Below, piece after piece: positions 17,289 to 24,975 of a DNA stretch of 35,067 nucleotides; position 1 is the stretch's first letter, and each line of letters begins with the position of its first letter. This DNA comes from an uncultured Verrucomicrobiales bacterium (lineage in GTDB: Bacteria; Verrucomicrobiota; Verrucomicrobiia; Verrucomicrobiales; Akkermansiaceae), in the NCBI GenBank assembly GCA_937905985.1, contig CALCWC010000043.1:1-35067 (forward strand), written 5' to 3'. The translations under genes and the position numbers were made by a program. The notes below the pieces were generated by a model. The model saw nothing but the letters and a program-made list of their open reading frames with translations, did not search any database and had not been told where the DNA came from.

Positions 17289-17780
17289 ATGAAGGTAGCC
17301 CTGATATCCGACATCCACGACCACGCGGCCAACCTGGTGCAGGCACTGGGACTGGCGGACGCGGCGGGCTGCACACACCTCATCTGCCTGGGCGACATGG
17401 TGCACAGCGGCACGTTCCGCACGCTGCGGCTCTCCTGGCCGTACGGCATCGATTTGGTGTTCGGCAACAACGAACGCGAGCGGCGTATTTTCGAGCAAAT
17501 GGCCGCGCAGTTCCACAATACCACACTGCACGGCGACAACGGCGAGGTGGAACTGGACGGGAGGCGCATCTATTTCACCCACCTGCCGGAGCGCGCGCAA
17601 AACGCGCTGCTGGCAGGCTGCTTCGATGCCGTGTTCTTCGGCCACACGCACCAGGCGTTCAACCAAACGTTCGGGCACACGCTGGTGGCCAACCCCGGTG
17701 AAATCACCGGGCGCGCCGGAAAGCCGTCCTACGGCATATACGATACGGTGGACAACACCGTGAGCATCCATCCCTTCTGA
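17289..17780 (+). CDS. YfcE/MJ0936-type metallophosphoesterase (163 aa)
   Basis: This small calcineurin-like phosphodiesterase has the full set of metal motifs: SDIHDH, GDMV, GNNE, THLPE and GHTH, followed by NPGE. Family members hydrolyse phosphodiesters in vitro with Mn, but their natural substrates are mostly unknown. The start at 17289 (MKVALISDIHDH) is seven bases after the preceding stop, and a frame open further upstream would cut into that gene. The stop overlaps the next ATG (TGATG), so it is co-transcribed with the phosphopantetheinyl transferase and probably with the GTPase genes upstream. A phosphodiesterase that acts on a nucleotide signal would fit a GTPase system, but a housekeeping role is equally possible. 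Confidence 0.9.
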   Translation: MKVALISDIHDHAANLVQALGLADAAGCTHLICLGDMVHSGTFRTLRLSWPYGIDLVFGNNERERRIFEQMAAQFHNTTLHGDNGEVELDGRRIYFTHLPERAQNALLAGCFDAVFFGHTHQAFNQTFGHTLVANPGEITGRAGKPSYGIYDTVDNTVSIHPF

Positions 17781-18361
17781 TGCACTACCAGATCTACAGC
17801 CTGGACGCCCTGCCCGCTGCCGATGCGGCGGATGCCGCGCTGCTGGATACCGTGGAGAAAGAGGCGTACGCACGCCGGGGGGCATGCTACCTGGCGGAGC
17901 GCATGCTGCTGCGCCGCGAGCTCTCCCGCCTGAGCGGCGTGCCGGTGCAGGATGTGCACTTCACCTACAACGCCAACGGAAAGCCGGAGTTTGCGCCGCA
18001 GCCGTTCAGCCTCGCCCACTCCGGGAACTGCCTGTGCCTGGCCTTCCACCACCGTGCCGTGGGCGTGGACGTGGAGCGCGTGCGCCCGCGCAACTTCGCA
18101 CGCCTCGCTCCGCACTTCATGGCAGAGCAACAGGCGCAGGCATTCGTGGAGAGGGGATGTCCCATGGATGAATTCTATGCATGCTGGTGCGCGGCGGAAG
18201 CCTTGGTGAAATGCGCCGGCGGCAGCATTTGGCAAGCGCGTAAAAGCTATCCTTTCCGGTACGAAAACGCAAGCATCGCCCCGCAGTTCACCCCGGCGCC
18301 CACCGTGGAGCTTTTTTCACCCGCGCCCGGTTATGCGGGAGCCGTGGCCTTTCTTCCCTGA
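17780..18361 (+). CDS. 4'-phosphopantetheinyl transferase, Sfp/AcpT-like (193 aa)
   Basis: This attaches the 4'-phosphopantetheine arm of coenzyme A to carrier proteins. The magnesium-binding motif is VGVDVERVRPRN and the second motif is WCAAEALVKCAG, a form of WxxKEAxxK in which one Lys is replaced by Ala. An upstream FSLAHSGN fits the substrate-binding region. The length is a little short for Sfp (about 220). No carrier protein, polyketide or peptide synthetase genes are in the window, so the target may be the fatty-acid carrier or a secondary pathway elsewhere. The start overlaps the phosphodiesterase stop by one base. Confidence 0.85.
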   Translation: MHYQIYSLDALPAADAADAALLDTVEKEAYARRGACYLAERMLLRRELSRLSGVPVQDVHFTYNANGKPEFAPQPFSLAHSGNCLCLAFHHRAVGVDVERVRPRNFARLAPHFMAEQQAQAFVERGCPMDEFYACWCAAEALVKCAGGSIWQARKSYPFRYENASIAPQFTPAPTVELFSPAPGYAGAVAFLP

Positions 18362-18433
18362 AAACTGACTTTGCACGCGCACGGCCTTGCATGATAGGTT
18401 TTCAAGCACTTGCCGCAAAGTTTTTTTGCATTC

Positions 18434-18461
18434 AAAAATCGGCTAAATTTAGCCAATTTTT
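18434..18461. promoter_or_regulatory. 28-bp near-perfect palindrome in the AT-rich region before HU
   Basis: The core GGCTAAATTTAGCC (18441-18454) is a perfect 14-bp palindrome. The flanks AAAAATC and AATTTTT extend it with a single mismatch. It lies in the most AT-rich intergenic part of the window, 72 bases after the phosphopantetheinyl transferase stop and 45 bases before the HU -35 box. It could be the terminator of the long upstream operon (T5 on the plus strand, T5 on the minus strand) or an operator site. Confidence 0.5.
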
Positions 18462-18505
18462 CATCACAATCACGCATTCTCTATCACTTACGGGAAATTT
18501 TATGC

Positions 18506-18533
18506 TTGTCCATCATCAGAAGCCTGATACAAT
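18506..18533 (+). promoter_or_regulatory. promoter of the HU gene
   Basis: TTGTCC (18506-18511) and TACAAT (18528-18533) are 16 bases apart. The leader would be about 32 bases, longer than for most genes here, and is rich in A and C (CAACAACCAACCATCACGCAC) with no Shine-Dalgarno. Confidence 0.6.
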
Positions 18534-18571
18534 TTGAAAAAGTTCATTCGCAACAACCAACCATCACGCAC

Positions 18572-18841
18572 ATGAACAAAGCGCAATTAATCAAAGTGAT
18601 TCGTGAAGAGCTCGGCCCCGATGCCTCCAAGCAGGACGCAGCCCTCGCACTCGATGCTACGCTGAACGCCATCAAGAAGACCGTTGCACGCGAGAAAGTG
18701 CAAATTGTCGGCTTCGGCACCTTCGAAACCAAGTTGCGCGCTCCCCACAAGGGCCGCAATCCCCGCACCGGAGAGGTCATACAGGTTCCCGCCAGCCACT
18801 CCGTTACCTTCAAGCCCGCCGCAGCCCTCAAAAAGGGCTGA
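18572..18841 (+). CDS. HU-family DNA-binding protein (89 aa)
   Basis: This nucleoid protein bends DNA and binds as a dimer. The N-terminal helices (MNKAQLIKVIREEL) lead into IVGFGTFETK, then the beta-arm hallmark GRNPRTGEVIQVPASHSVTFKP, and it ends KKG. Length and motifs are normal. The family cannot be split into HU and IHF by eye. It has its own promoter in an AT-rich region and a GC-rich hairpin after the stop, so it is transcribed alone. A longer frame extends upstream to 18410, but the homology begins at this ATG. Confidence 0.95.
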   Translation: MNKAQLIKVIREELGPDASKQDAALALDATLNAIKKTVAREKVQIVGFGTFETKLRAPHKGRNPRTGEVIQVPASHSVTFKPAAALKKG

Positions 18842-18870
18842 TGGTGGCACTACACCTCCATCCCTTCCAA

Positions 18871-18899
18871 TGCCCGCCAGGCGTGATGCCGGGCGGGCA
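18871..18899 (+). terminator. terminator-like hairpin after HU
   Basis: TGCCCGCC pairs with GGCGGGCA and GGC with GCC, around a 5-base loop, with one mismatch in the stem. The T-run that follows is poor (AAATTCGTTT), and the -35 box of the next promoter begins 8 bases later. Confidence 0.55.
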
Positions 18900-18906
18900 A
18901 ATTCGT

Positions 18907-18935
18907 TTGACGAAGGCGCACGGGGCGGGTAGAAT
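18907..18935 (+). promoter_or_regulatory. promoter of the GH110-like gene operon
   Basis: TTGACG (18907-18912) and TAGAAT (18930-18935) are 17 bases apart. The ATG is at 18942, only six bases after the -10 box, so transcription would start at about the A of the ATG. The GGAGAC in between would then be outside the mRNA. Confidence 0.7.
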
Positions 18936-18941
18936 GGAGAC

Positions 18942-20696
18942 ATGAACAAGACAACGCTTTCCACACTTCTGTTGACCGTCGGCCTCCCCCTGGGAGCCGC
19001 AACCTATTGTGTGGATCCCGTGAATGGAAACGACGACGCGAGGGGCGACGAGACGGCTCCGTGGAAAACCTACGCCCCGGTGAACAAGCTGGAGCTGCAG
19101 CCCGGGGACGTGGTGGTGACCAGCCCCGGCAGGATTGTAACCACGCTGGCCCCCAAGGGCAGCGGCAGCTCGGGAAAGCCCATCCGCCTCGTCTTCAAGC
19201 CGGGGCGCTACGAGTGGCAGGCCGCCACGCTGGACGGCCGCAAGCTCATGCTCTCCAACACGAACGACCGCCCGGACGACGAGAAGAAGCTGGGCATCGA
19301 GCTGGCGGGCGTGCAGCACTACCGGCTGGAGGGCAACGGGGCGGACATGATCTGCATCGGCAAAATGATCATGGTGCATTTCGAGAACAGCCACCACATC
19401 ATCGTGAAGGACATGAGCTGGGACTATGCGCGCCCCACCGTCTCCGAGTACACCGCCGTGAGCGTGGGCGAACATGAGGCCGTGTTCACCATCCACCCGG
19501 ACAGCCGCTACCGCGTGCAGGACGGCAAGCTCACCTGGGTGGGCGACGGCTGGGAGCTGCCCGCGGACATCCATGTGCAGCAGATGGTGCGCGAGCCGCG
19601 GCTGGAGGTGTGGCGCGGAGGCCCCACGCTGGCGCAGGGCACGGTGGAGGAGATTGAGCCCAACAAGGTGCGCGTCACCTACGACCAGAACCCCGGCTAC
19701 CGCGTGGGCACCACCTACCAGGCCCGCAGCACCGTGCGCGAGTGCGCCGGCATGTTCGCCGACCACAGCAGCTACATCAACTACTACAACGTGCACCTCT
19801 ATTTCGTGCACGGCATGGGCTTCCTCTCACAGATGAGCAAGGACATCCTCTTCCAGGACGTCTCCGTGGCTCCGCGGGAGGGCAGCGGGCGCACCTGCTC
19901 CGCGTGGGTGGACATGCTGCACTTCTCCGGCGTGGGCGGCGATATCCGGGTGGGGAAGTTCTTCTTCTCCGGCGCGCACGATGACGCCATCAACGTGCAC
20001 GGCATCCACATGCGCATCGTGAAAATCCTGGATCCCACGCACGTGCGCATGCGCTTCATGGAGTGCCAGACCTGGGGATTCCCCGCCTACCACGCGGGGG
20101 ACGAGGTGGACATCATCGATGCCGAGAGCATGCTGCCGCGCGGCACCACCAAGGTGGTGGCGGCCAAGATGCTGGAGGACCCGCACGAGATGGAGCTGGA
20201 GCTGGCGGACCCGCTGCCGGAGGGCACGGTGGAAAACTCCGATGTGCTGGAGAACGTGACGTACACGGCCTCCCTCACCGTGAACGACGGCGATGTGCAG
20301 CTCATCCCCACCCGCGGCTTCCTCATTACCACGCGCAAGCCCGTGAGAGTGACCCAGGTCCGCTTCCTCAACACCCACATGCACGCCATCCTCGTGTCTG
20401 ATGACGCCAGCGGTTGGTACGAGTCCGGCATGGTGCGCGACCTCACCATCCTCAACTGCGTGTTCGACCACTGCGCGGAGCCCGTCATCAACATCCTGCC
20501 GGAGAACAGGGTGCACAAGGGTGCCGTGCACAGCGGCATCAAGATTATCAACAACAGGTTCAACCTCAGGGGCAACAACGCCATCAACCTCAAGTCCGCC
20601 AAGGACGTCATCATTCTCCGCAACGCGTTCGACAAGCCCGGAACCGCACAGGACTTCACCACCCAAAAGGACACAGAAAACGTCCAGTTCAAATAA
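18942..20696 (+). CDS. secreted parallel beta-helix protein, putative GH110 alpha-1,3-galactosidase (584 aa)
   Basis: A signal peptide (MNKTTLSTLLLTVGLPLGAA) is followed by a right-handed beta-helix. The motif WVDMLHFSG with Asp324 and the motif HDDAINVHG with Asp347/Asp348 match the pattern of GH110 enzymes, in which three Asp with the same spacing (about 23 and 24 residues) form the active site. GH110 enzymes remove terminal alpha-1,3-galactose, for instance from blood group B-type glycans, and Akkermansia has members. C-terminal repeats (SGIKIINNRFNLRGNNAI) are typical helix coils. The frame starts exactly after a strong promoter and is followed 13 bases later by map. Family assignment by eye is moderate; beta-helix and secretion are firmer. 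Confidence 0.7.
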   Translation: MNKTTLSTLLLTVGLPLGAATYCVDPVNGNDDARGDETAPWKTYAPVNKLELQPGDVVVTSPGRIVTTLAPKGSGSSGKPIRLVFKPGRYEWQAATLDGRKLMLSNTNDRPDDEKKLGIELAGVQHYRLEGNGADMICIGKMIMVHFENSHHIIVKDMSWDYARPTVSEYTAVSVGEHEAVFTIHPDSRYRVQDGKLTWVGDGWELPADIHVQQMVREPRLEVWRGGPTLAQGTVEEIEPNKVRVTYDQNPGYRVGTTYQARSTVRECAGMFADHSSYINYYNVHLYFVHGMGFLSQMSKDILFQDVSVAPREGSGRTCSAWVDMLHFSGVGGDIRVGKFFFSGAHDDAINVHGIHMRIVKILDPTHVRMRFMECQTWGFPAYHAGDEVDIIDAESMLPRGTTKVVAAKMLEDPHEMELELADPLPEGTVENSDVLENVTYTASLTVNDGDVQLIPTRGFLITTRKPVRVTQVRFLNTHMHAILVSDDASGWYESGMVRDLTILNCVFDHCAEPVINILPENRVHKGAVHSGIKIINNRFNLRGNNAINLKSAKDVIILRNAFDKPGTAQDFTTQKDTENVQFK

Positions 20697-20709
20697 ACCA
20701 TCCACCACC

Positions 20710-21504
20710 ATGAGCGACCGCATCAACGTCCGCAACCCCAACGAAATCTCCAAGCTGCGCAAGGCGGGAGAGGTTTCCGCACGCATCCTGATGGACCTCA
20801 TGCCCATCATCAAACCCGGCATCACCACCAAGGAGATAGACGACTACGCCGCCGAGCTCTTCAAGCGCGAGCGCTGCGGCAACGCCTTCCTCGGCTACGG
20901 CGGCTACCCCGGCCAGCTCTGCATCTCCGTCAACGAGGTGGTGGTCCACGGCATCGGCGACAACCGTGTCATCCACGACGGCGACATCGTGAGCCTGGAT
21001 GCCGGAGCCATCGTGGACGGCTGGTACGGCGACAACGCCATGACCGTGCCGGTGGGCAACGTGAGCGAGGAAGCGCTGCGCCTGCTGGCGGTGACGGAAG
21101 AGGCCCTCTTCCGCGGCATCGAGCAGGCGAAGCAGGGCAACCCGCTCAGCGAGGTCTGCGGCGCCATCGAGGACTTTGTGAAACCCTTCGGCTTCGGCAT
21201 TGTGCGGGACTACGTGGGGCACGGCGTGGGACGCCACCTGCACGAAGACCCGTCCATCCCGAACTACCGCCCGAACTATCCCCTGCCCCGCCTCAAGCGA
21301 GGCATGATTTTGGCCATCGAGCCGATGATTACGCTGGGCTCCTTCCGCGTGAAAGTGCTGGATGACGACTGGACCGCCGTGACCACGGACGGCTCCTGGG
21401 CCGCGCATTTCGAGCACACCGTGGCCGTGGGCTCCCACGGCGGCGACATCCTCACGGAGCGCCCGCGCATCGCCCTGCCGGAACAGCTGGGCATCACCCT
21501 GTGA
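20710..21504 (+). CDS. map: methionine aminopeptidase, type I (264 aa)
   Basis: This removes the N-terminal Met from new proteins using a dinuclear metal site. The expected ligands are all visible: Asp in SLDAG, Asp in YGDNAM, His in GHGVGRHLHEDP, Glu in AIEPM and Glu in FEHTV, plus the substrate-binding His in VVVHGIGD. Length is usual for a type I bacterial enzyme, with no N-terminal zinc-finger extension. The start follows AACCATCCACCACC, without a Shine-Dalgarno. It lies between two secreted enzymes with no terminator visible, which is unusual for a housekeeping gene; it may share their promoter or have its own inside the upstream gene. Confidence 0.96.
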   Translation: MSDRINVRNPNEISKLRKAGEVSARILMDLMPIIKPGITTKEIDDYAAELFKRERCGNAFLGYGGYPGQLCISVNEVVVHGIGDNRVIHDGDIVSLDAGAIVDGWYGDNAMTVPVGNVSEEALRLLAVTEEALFRGIEQAKQGNPLSEVCGAIEDFVKPFGFGIVRDYVGHGVGRHLHEDPSIPNYRPNYPLPRLKRGMILAIEPMITLGSFRVKVLDDDWTAVTTDGSWAAHFEHTVAVGSHGGDILTERPRIALPEQLGITL

Positions 21505-21515
21505 ACGGTCGCATC

Positions 21516-23051
21516 ATGAAGGCGCTGCTTCCGTGGGGGATGATGCTCACCGCGCTGCCGAGCCTGGCGGGCGCGGTGTTCGGCCCGGGCGTGTGCTACG
21601 ATGTGGGCAAGGGCTCGTACAGCGCGGACGCCCGCGTGAAGGACACGCCCGACACCGTGCTGTGCTGGGCGGCATCCTCATCCAACCTCATCCAGTACTG
21701 GCAGGACACCTACCTCAAACCGCACGCGCAGCCCGACACACCCAACGGCATGAACGCCAAGGTGTACGGCGAGCCGCAGGGCACGCGCTACCTGAACGTG
21801 TACGAGCAGTTCCTCAAATCATCCACGGGGGACTCCGGAGGTTTCCAGGCAGACGCGCTCAACTGGTGGTTCAAGAACGCCCCCATGAAGGAGCTGGGCG
21901 GCAAGGAGGCGTACTATTCCATCTTCGATGCACAACCCGCCGCTGCGGAGGCCCGCAGCTACCTGATGGAGGAACCCACGCTGGTGCAGTTCCGCGAGAT
22001 GCTGGAGAAGGCCTTCCGCTTCAAGGGGCAGGCCGCAGGGCTGTACGTGTGGCAAATCAACCGCAAGGAGCGCCCCGGCACCATGCCCTCCAAAAGCCGC
22101 TTCCACGCCATCACCTGCTGGGGGTATGAAACCGATGCATCAGGCGAACCCTCCGCGCTCTACCTCTCGGATTCCGACGACCGCACCTTCGGCGTTTTCA
22201 TGGTGCATGTGGACCGCCGAGAGATACACGACCCATTTTCCGGCATGAGCTATCCGTCCATCGTGTTCTACACGGATGACGACGTGGATGGCTACCAGCC
22301 CGGCGAGTACGAGCCCAACCTGCACTCCGCATGTGCCCTCCTTACGCCGGAGAGCGTGGCGAAACCGCGTTCCAAGCCCAATGCCACCCCCGCAGAGGCC
22401 GCGCAGAAGAACACGCTGCTGCCGGCCGGTGCCAAACTCGGCTCGGACCTTCTGGTGGGCAATGGGAAAAACAGCGTGCTCCTGCACGCGGAAAAGCTGA
22501 AACTGGACGCCGCCCTGCGCATCAGCAGCGGAAGTTTGGCATCCGTGGACGCGCTCTCTGCACGGCAGGTGCAGAATGACGGCAAACTCTACCTCCACGG
22601 CGGAGCCAACACCCCGGGCCAAGTGCAGAACAAGGGCTACCTGGAATGCGTGGGTGCCGACAGCATCACGCTGCAGGGATGCGACAACTCCGGGAGGCTC
22701 GCCCTGCGCGGCAACAAGGCCGCCAAGGTGAAGGGGGGCGATTTCCGCAACAGCGGCACGCTTCTTATCTGCGGCAAGGCCGGCATCAGCTTTGACAAAG
22801 CCGCGCTGGATTCCACCTCCGGCACCATTCTGCTGGGCCAAGACGCCAACGGCTGCACACCCACCGAGCTGCGCTTCACCGATGCCGAAGGCTGCACGCT
22901 CACCGTCACATCCGCCCCGAACGCCGTGGGTGAGCTTCACAACGTGCGCATCACACCCACCGCCATTGAAGGCAACGGCTCCAACGCCGTTCTCCGCCAC
23001 GTCAAAATATCCGGCAATCCCAAGCTGGTCAACGTGCGGCTGGAACTCTAG
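21516..23051 (+). CDS. secreted IdeS/Mac-like cysteine protease with C-terminal extension (511 aa)
   Basis: A signal peptide (MKALLPWGMMLTALPSLAGA) leads to a papain-like domain. Catalytic Cys50 sits in LCWAASSSNLIQYWQD, His197 in HAITCWGYE, and Asp219 in LYLSDSDD. This Cys-His-Asp set and the CWAAS motif resemble the IdeS/Mac (C66) family, whose best-known members cut immunoglobulin G in the hinge. From about residue 310 to the end, repeated Asn/Gly/Leu-rich segments suggest beta-strands like those of autotransporter passengers. The start at ATG 21516 gives a clean signal peptide; a GTG at 21501 that overlaps the map stop is an alternative. Substrate cannot be read from the sequence. Confidence 0.75.
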   Translation: MKALLPWGMMLTALPSLAGAVFGPGVCYDVGKGSYSADARVKDTPDTVLCWAASSSNLIQYWQDTYLKPHAQPDTPNGMNAKVYGEPQGTRYLNVYEQFLKSSTGDSGGFQADALNWWFKNAPMKELGGKEAYYSIFDAQPAAAEARSYLMEEPTLVQFREMLEKAFRFKGQAAGLYVWQINRKERPGTMPSKSRFHAITCWGYETDASGEPSALYLSDSDDRTFGVFMVHVDRREIHDPFSGMSYPSIVFYTDDDVDGYQPGEYEPNLHSACALLTPESVAKPRSKPNATPAEAAQKNTLLPAGAKLGSDLLVGNGKNSVLLHAEKLKLDAALRISSGSLASVDALSARQVQNDGKLYLHGGANTPGQVQNKGYLECVGADSITLQGCDNSGRLALRGNKAAKVKGGDFRNSGTLLICGKAGISFDKAALDSTSGTILLGQDANGCTPTELRFTDAEGCTLTVTSAPNAVGELHNVRITPTAIEGNGSNAVLRHVKISGNPKLVNVRLEL

Positions 23052-23056
23052 CGGAG

Positions 23057-23094
23057 AAAAAGAGTGCGCGCCTGTTCCCATAGAACAGGCGCGC
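23057..23094 (-). terminator. strong terminator at the meeting point of convergent genes
   Basis: A perfect 12-bp stem (GCGCGCCTGTTC at 23066-23077 with 23083-23094) has a 5-base loop. On the minus strand it is followed by ACTCTTTTT, so it serves the small secreted protein and aminotransferase transcript. On the plus strand there is no T-run. Confidence 0.8.
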
Positions 23095-23117
23095 TCACAT
23101 AAACGCTGCGGGCTGGA

Positions 23118-23561
23118 TTATGCCGCCGGGCTGTCGCCGATAACGGGTGCCAGGGCTTCGCGCAGAGCGGCGGAACCGTAGTAGTCGCTGTCGTTCAGCA
23201 TGGTGATGATGAGCGGCAGGGCTTCCGTGGCAGGTTCGTCCTGCAGCATCTTCAAGGCTTCCTGAAGCAGGGCATCATCCACCTCCACATCCATCTTCTG
23301 GCTTTCCTCCTGCAGGAGGACCATGCGCTCCACCACCTCCTTGACCTTGGGGGCGGCGGCATCGGCGGAGGCCTTGTCCTGCACGAGGACGAGGGCATCG
23401 CGCAGCTCGCGGATGCAATCCAGCTGCTTGCGGGCGTTGCCGAGGACGTTTTCGCGCACGGAGGCCGCCTCTGCGGCGGCGGGAGTGGCGGGTGTTTCAG
23501 CGGCCACGGCGCTGCCAAGCGGCATGAGCGCGGCGCACAGGATAAGAATGAGGTTCTTCAT
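23118..23561 (-). CDS. small secreted protein of unknown function (147 aa)
   Basis: A signal peptide (MKNLILILCAALMPLGSAVAA) is followed by an Ala-rich linker and a helical, Glu/Ala/Leu-rich body without recognisable motifs (VLGNARKQLDCIRELRDAL, then MVLLQEESQKMDVEVDDALL). It likely folds as a small helical bundle in the periplasm or outside the cell. The start lies six bases after the aminotransferase stop, so it is the second gene of that operon. I cannot assign a function. Confidence 0.75.
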   Translation of the reverse strand: MKNLILILCAALMPLGSAVAAETPATPAAAEAASVRENVLGNARKQLDCIRELRDALVLVQDKASADAAAPKVKEVVERMVLLQEESQKMDVEVDDALLQEALKMLQDEPATEALPLIITMLNDSDYYGSAALREALAPVIGDSPAA

Positions 23562-23567
23562 GGCGAA

Positions 23568-24734
23568 TCAGTTCTTTTTGCAGAAATCCTCCAGGCGGTC
23601 CAAGCCCTCCTTGAGCACGTCCAGCGAGGTGCAGTAGGAGATGCGGATGGCGTGGTCGTTGCCGAAGGCGATGCCGGGCACGGCAGCCACCTTGTAGCGC
23701 TCCAGCAGCTTCTCGCACAGCTCAAGAGAGCCAATGCCCAGCTCCGTGGTGTCGATGAAGAAGTAGAAGGCGCCCTTGGGCTCCACCACCTTGATCTTCG
23801 GCATCTTGCTCAGGCGGTCGTACACGTACTGGCGGCGGAAGTCGTATTCCTCGCGCAGGTCGGCGATGAAGGTCTGTTCCCCCTTGAGGGCCTCGATGGC
23901 GCCGTACTGGCAGAACGTGGTGGCGTTGGACGCCGTGTGGTCCATGCTGAGCTTGATGGCCTGGGCGATCTCCGCGGGAGCGGCGGTGTAGCCGAGACGC
24001 CAGCCGGTCATGGCGTAGGACTTGGAGAAGCCGTTGACGGTGATGGTGAGGTTGTAGAGCTCCGGGCTGAGGGAGGCGATGGAGACGTGCTTGGCATCGC
24101 CGTAGACGAGGTGCTCGTAGATTTCGTCGGCCAGGATGAGGATGTCCTCTTCCACGGCGATTTCACCGATGGCGCGCAGCTCCTCCTCGGAGTAGACGGC
24201 GCCGGTGGGATTCTGGGGGGAGTTGACGATGATGAGCTTGGTACGCGGGGTCATGGCGTTCTCAAACTCTTCCGCCGTAATCTTCCAGCCGTTCTCGGGC
24301 TTCGTCTCCACCAGCACCGGGGTGCCGCCGCAAAGCTGGACCATGGACGGATAGCTCACCCAGTACGGGGTGGGGATGATGACCTCGTCGCCGGGGTTGA
24401 TGACGGCGCGCAGGGCCGCGTACACCGCGGGCTTGGCGCCGGAGGTCACGCAAATCTGGTCGATGCCGTACTCCAGGCCGTTGTCCTTCTTGAGCTTGGC
24501 GGCAATGGCCTCGCGCAGGGCGGGGAGGCCGACGGAGGGGGTGTACTTGGTTGCGCCTTCGTTGAGGGCCTTGATGGCGGCCTGCTTGATGTTTTCCGGG
24601 GTGTCCTTGTCGGGCTCGCCGCCGGCGAGGCCGAACACCTGTTCGCCGCGGGCCTTCATTTCCTTGGCCTTGTTGGTGACGGCAAGAGTGAGGGAGGGCG
24701 TGAGGGAAGATGCGTACTCTGAGATGAAATCCAT
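23568..24734 (-). CDS. class I aminotransferase, aspartate aminotransferase-like (388 aa)
   Basis: This PLP-dependent enzyme has the Lys-containing motif GFSKSYAMTGWRLGY, the cofactor-binding SPQNPTG and ADEIYEHLVY, and the carboxylate-binding C-terminal Arg in AIRISYC. The nearest match by eye is bacterial aspartate aminotransferase of the Ib subgroup, converting aspartate and 2-oxoglutarate to oxaloacetate and glutamate. The ATG at 24734 (MDFISEYASSLTPSLTLAV) starts where family homology begins; a longer frame reaching 24983 would run through the divergent promoter region. The bases before the ATG are AGCTCCTTCC, which is pyrimidine-rich rather than Shine-Dalgarno-like. A small secreted protein gene follows. 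Confidence 0.93.
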   Translation of the reverse strand: MDFISEYASSLTPSLTLAVTNKAKEMKARGEQVFGLAGGEPDKDTPENIKQAAIKALNEGATKYTPSVGLPALREAIAAKLKKDNGLEYGIDQICVTSGAKPAVYAALRAVINPGDEVIIPTPYWVSYPSMVQLCGGTPVLVETKPENGWKITAEEFENAMTPRTKLIIVNSPQNPTGAVYSEEELRAIGEIAVEEDILILADEIYEHLVYGDAKHVSIASLSPELYNLTITVNGFSKSYAMTGWRLGYTAAPAEIAQAIKLSMDHTASNATTFCQYGAIEALKGEQTFIADLREEYDFRRQYVYDRLSKMPKIKVVEPKGAFYFFIDTTELGIGSLELCEKLLERYKVAAVPGIAFGNDHAIRISYCTSLDVLKEGLDRLEDFCKKN

Positions 24735-24779
24735 GGAAGGAGCTATGTTAGATGTTGATAAAGACAGATAGATACTGCG

Positions 24780-24803
24780 GCGTGCGTACCGCGCGCCGCA
24801 CGC
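24780..24803 (-). promoter_or_regulatory. hairpin at the start of the aminotransferase mRNA
   Basis: GCGTGCG (24780-24786) and CGCACGC (24797-24803) form a perfect 7-bp inverted repeat around 10 bases. It lies at the predicted transcript start on the minus strand and could protect the mRNA or serve as an operator. Confidence 0.4.
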
Positions 24804-24804
24804 G

Positions 24805-24833
24805 AGTATACCCCCGGATGGCGCAGATGGCAA
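24805..24833 (-). promoter_or_regulatory. promoter of the aminotransferase gene
   Basis: On the minus strand TTGCCA (24833-24828) and TATACT (24810-24805) are 17 bases apart. The start would be near 24798, leaving a leader of about 64 bases, long for this window. Confidence 0.65.
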
Positions 24834-24928
24834 GACATTTCTTCGTGCGCCCAAGAGAAACAAAGCGCTCCCACGCACGCGGAAATGTTGCATGCCGCGA
24901 TTGCGTGGAGTTATGCCGCAACACATGT

Positions 24929-24958
24929 TTGACGCTGTCAGGGGCGCGGTGCTATATT
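24929..24958 (+). promoter_or_regulatory. promoter of the leuCD operon
   Basis: TTGACG (24929-24934) and TATATT (24953-24958) are 18 bases apart. The start would be near 24965, about 11 bases before ATG 24976. This excludes the longer leuC frame that opens at 24892, which would begin upstream of the promoter. Confidence 0.68.
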
Positions 24959-24975
24959 CACGTCTCCAGAAGACC

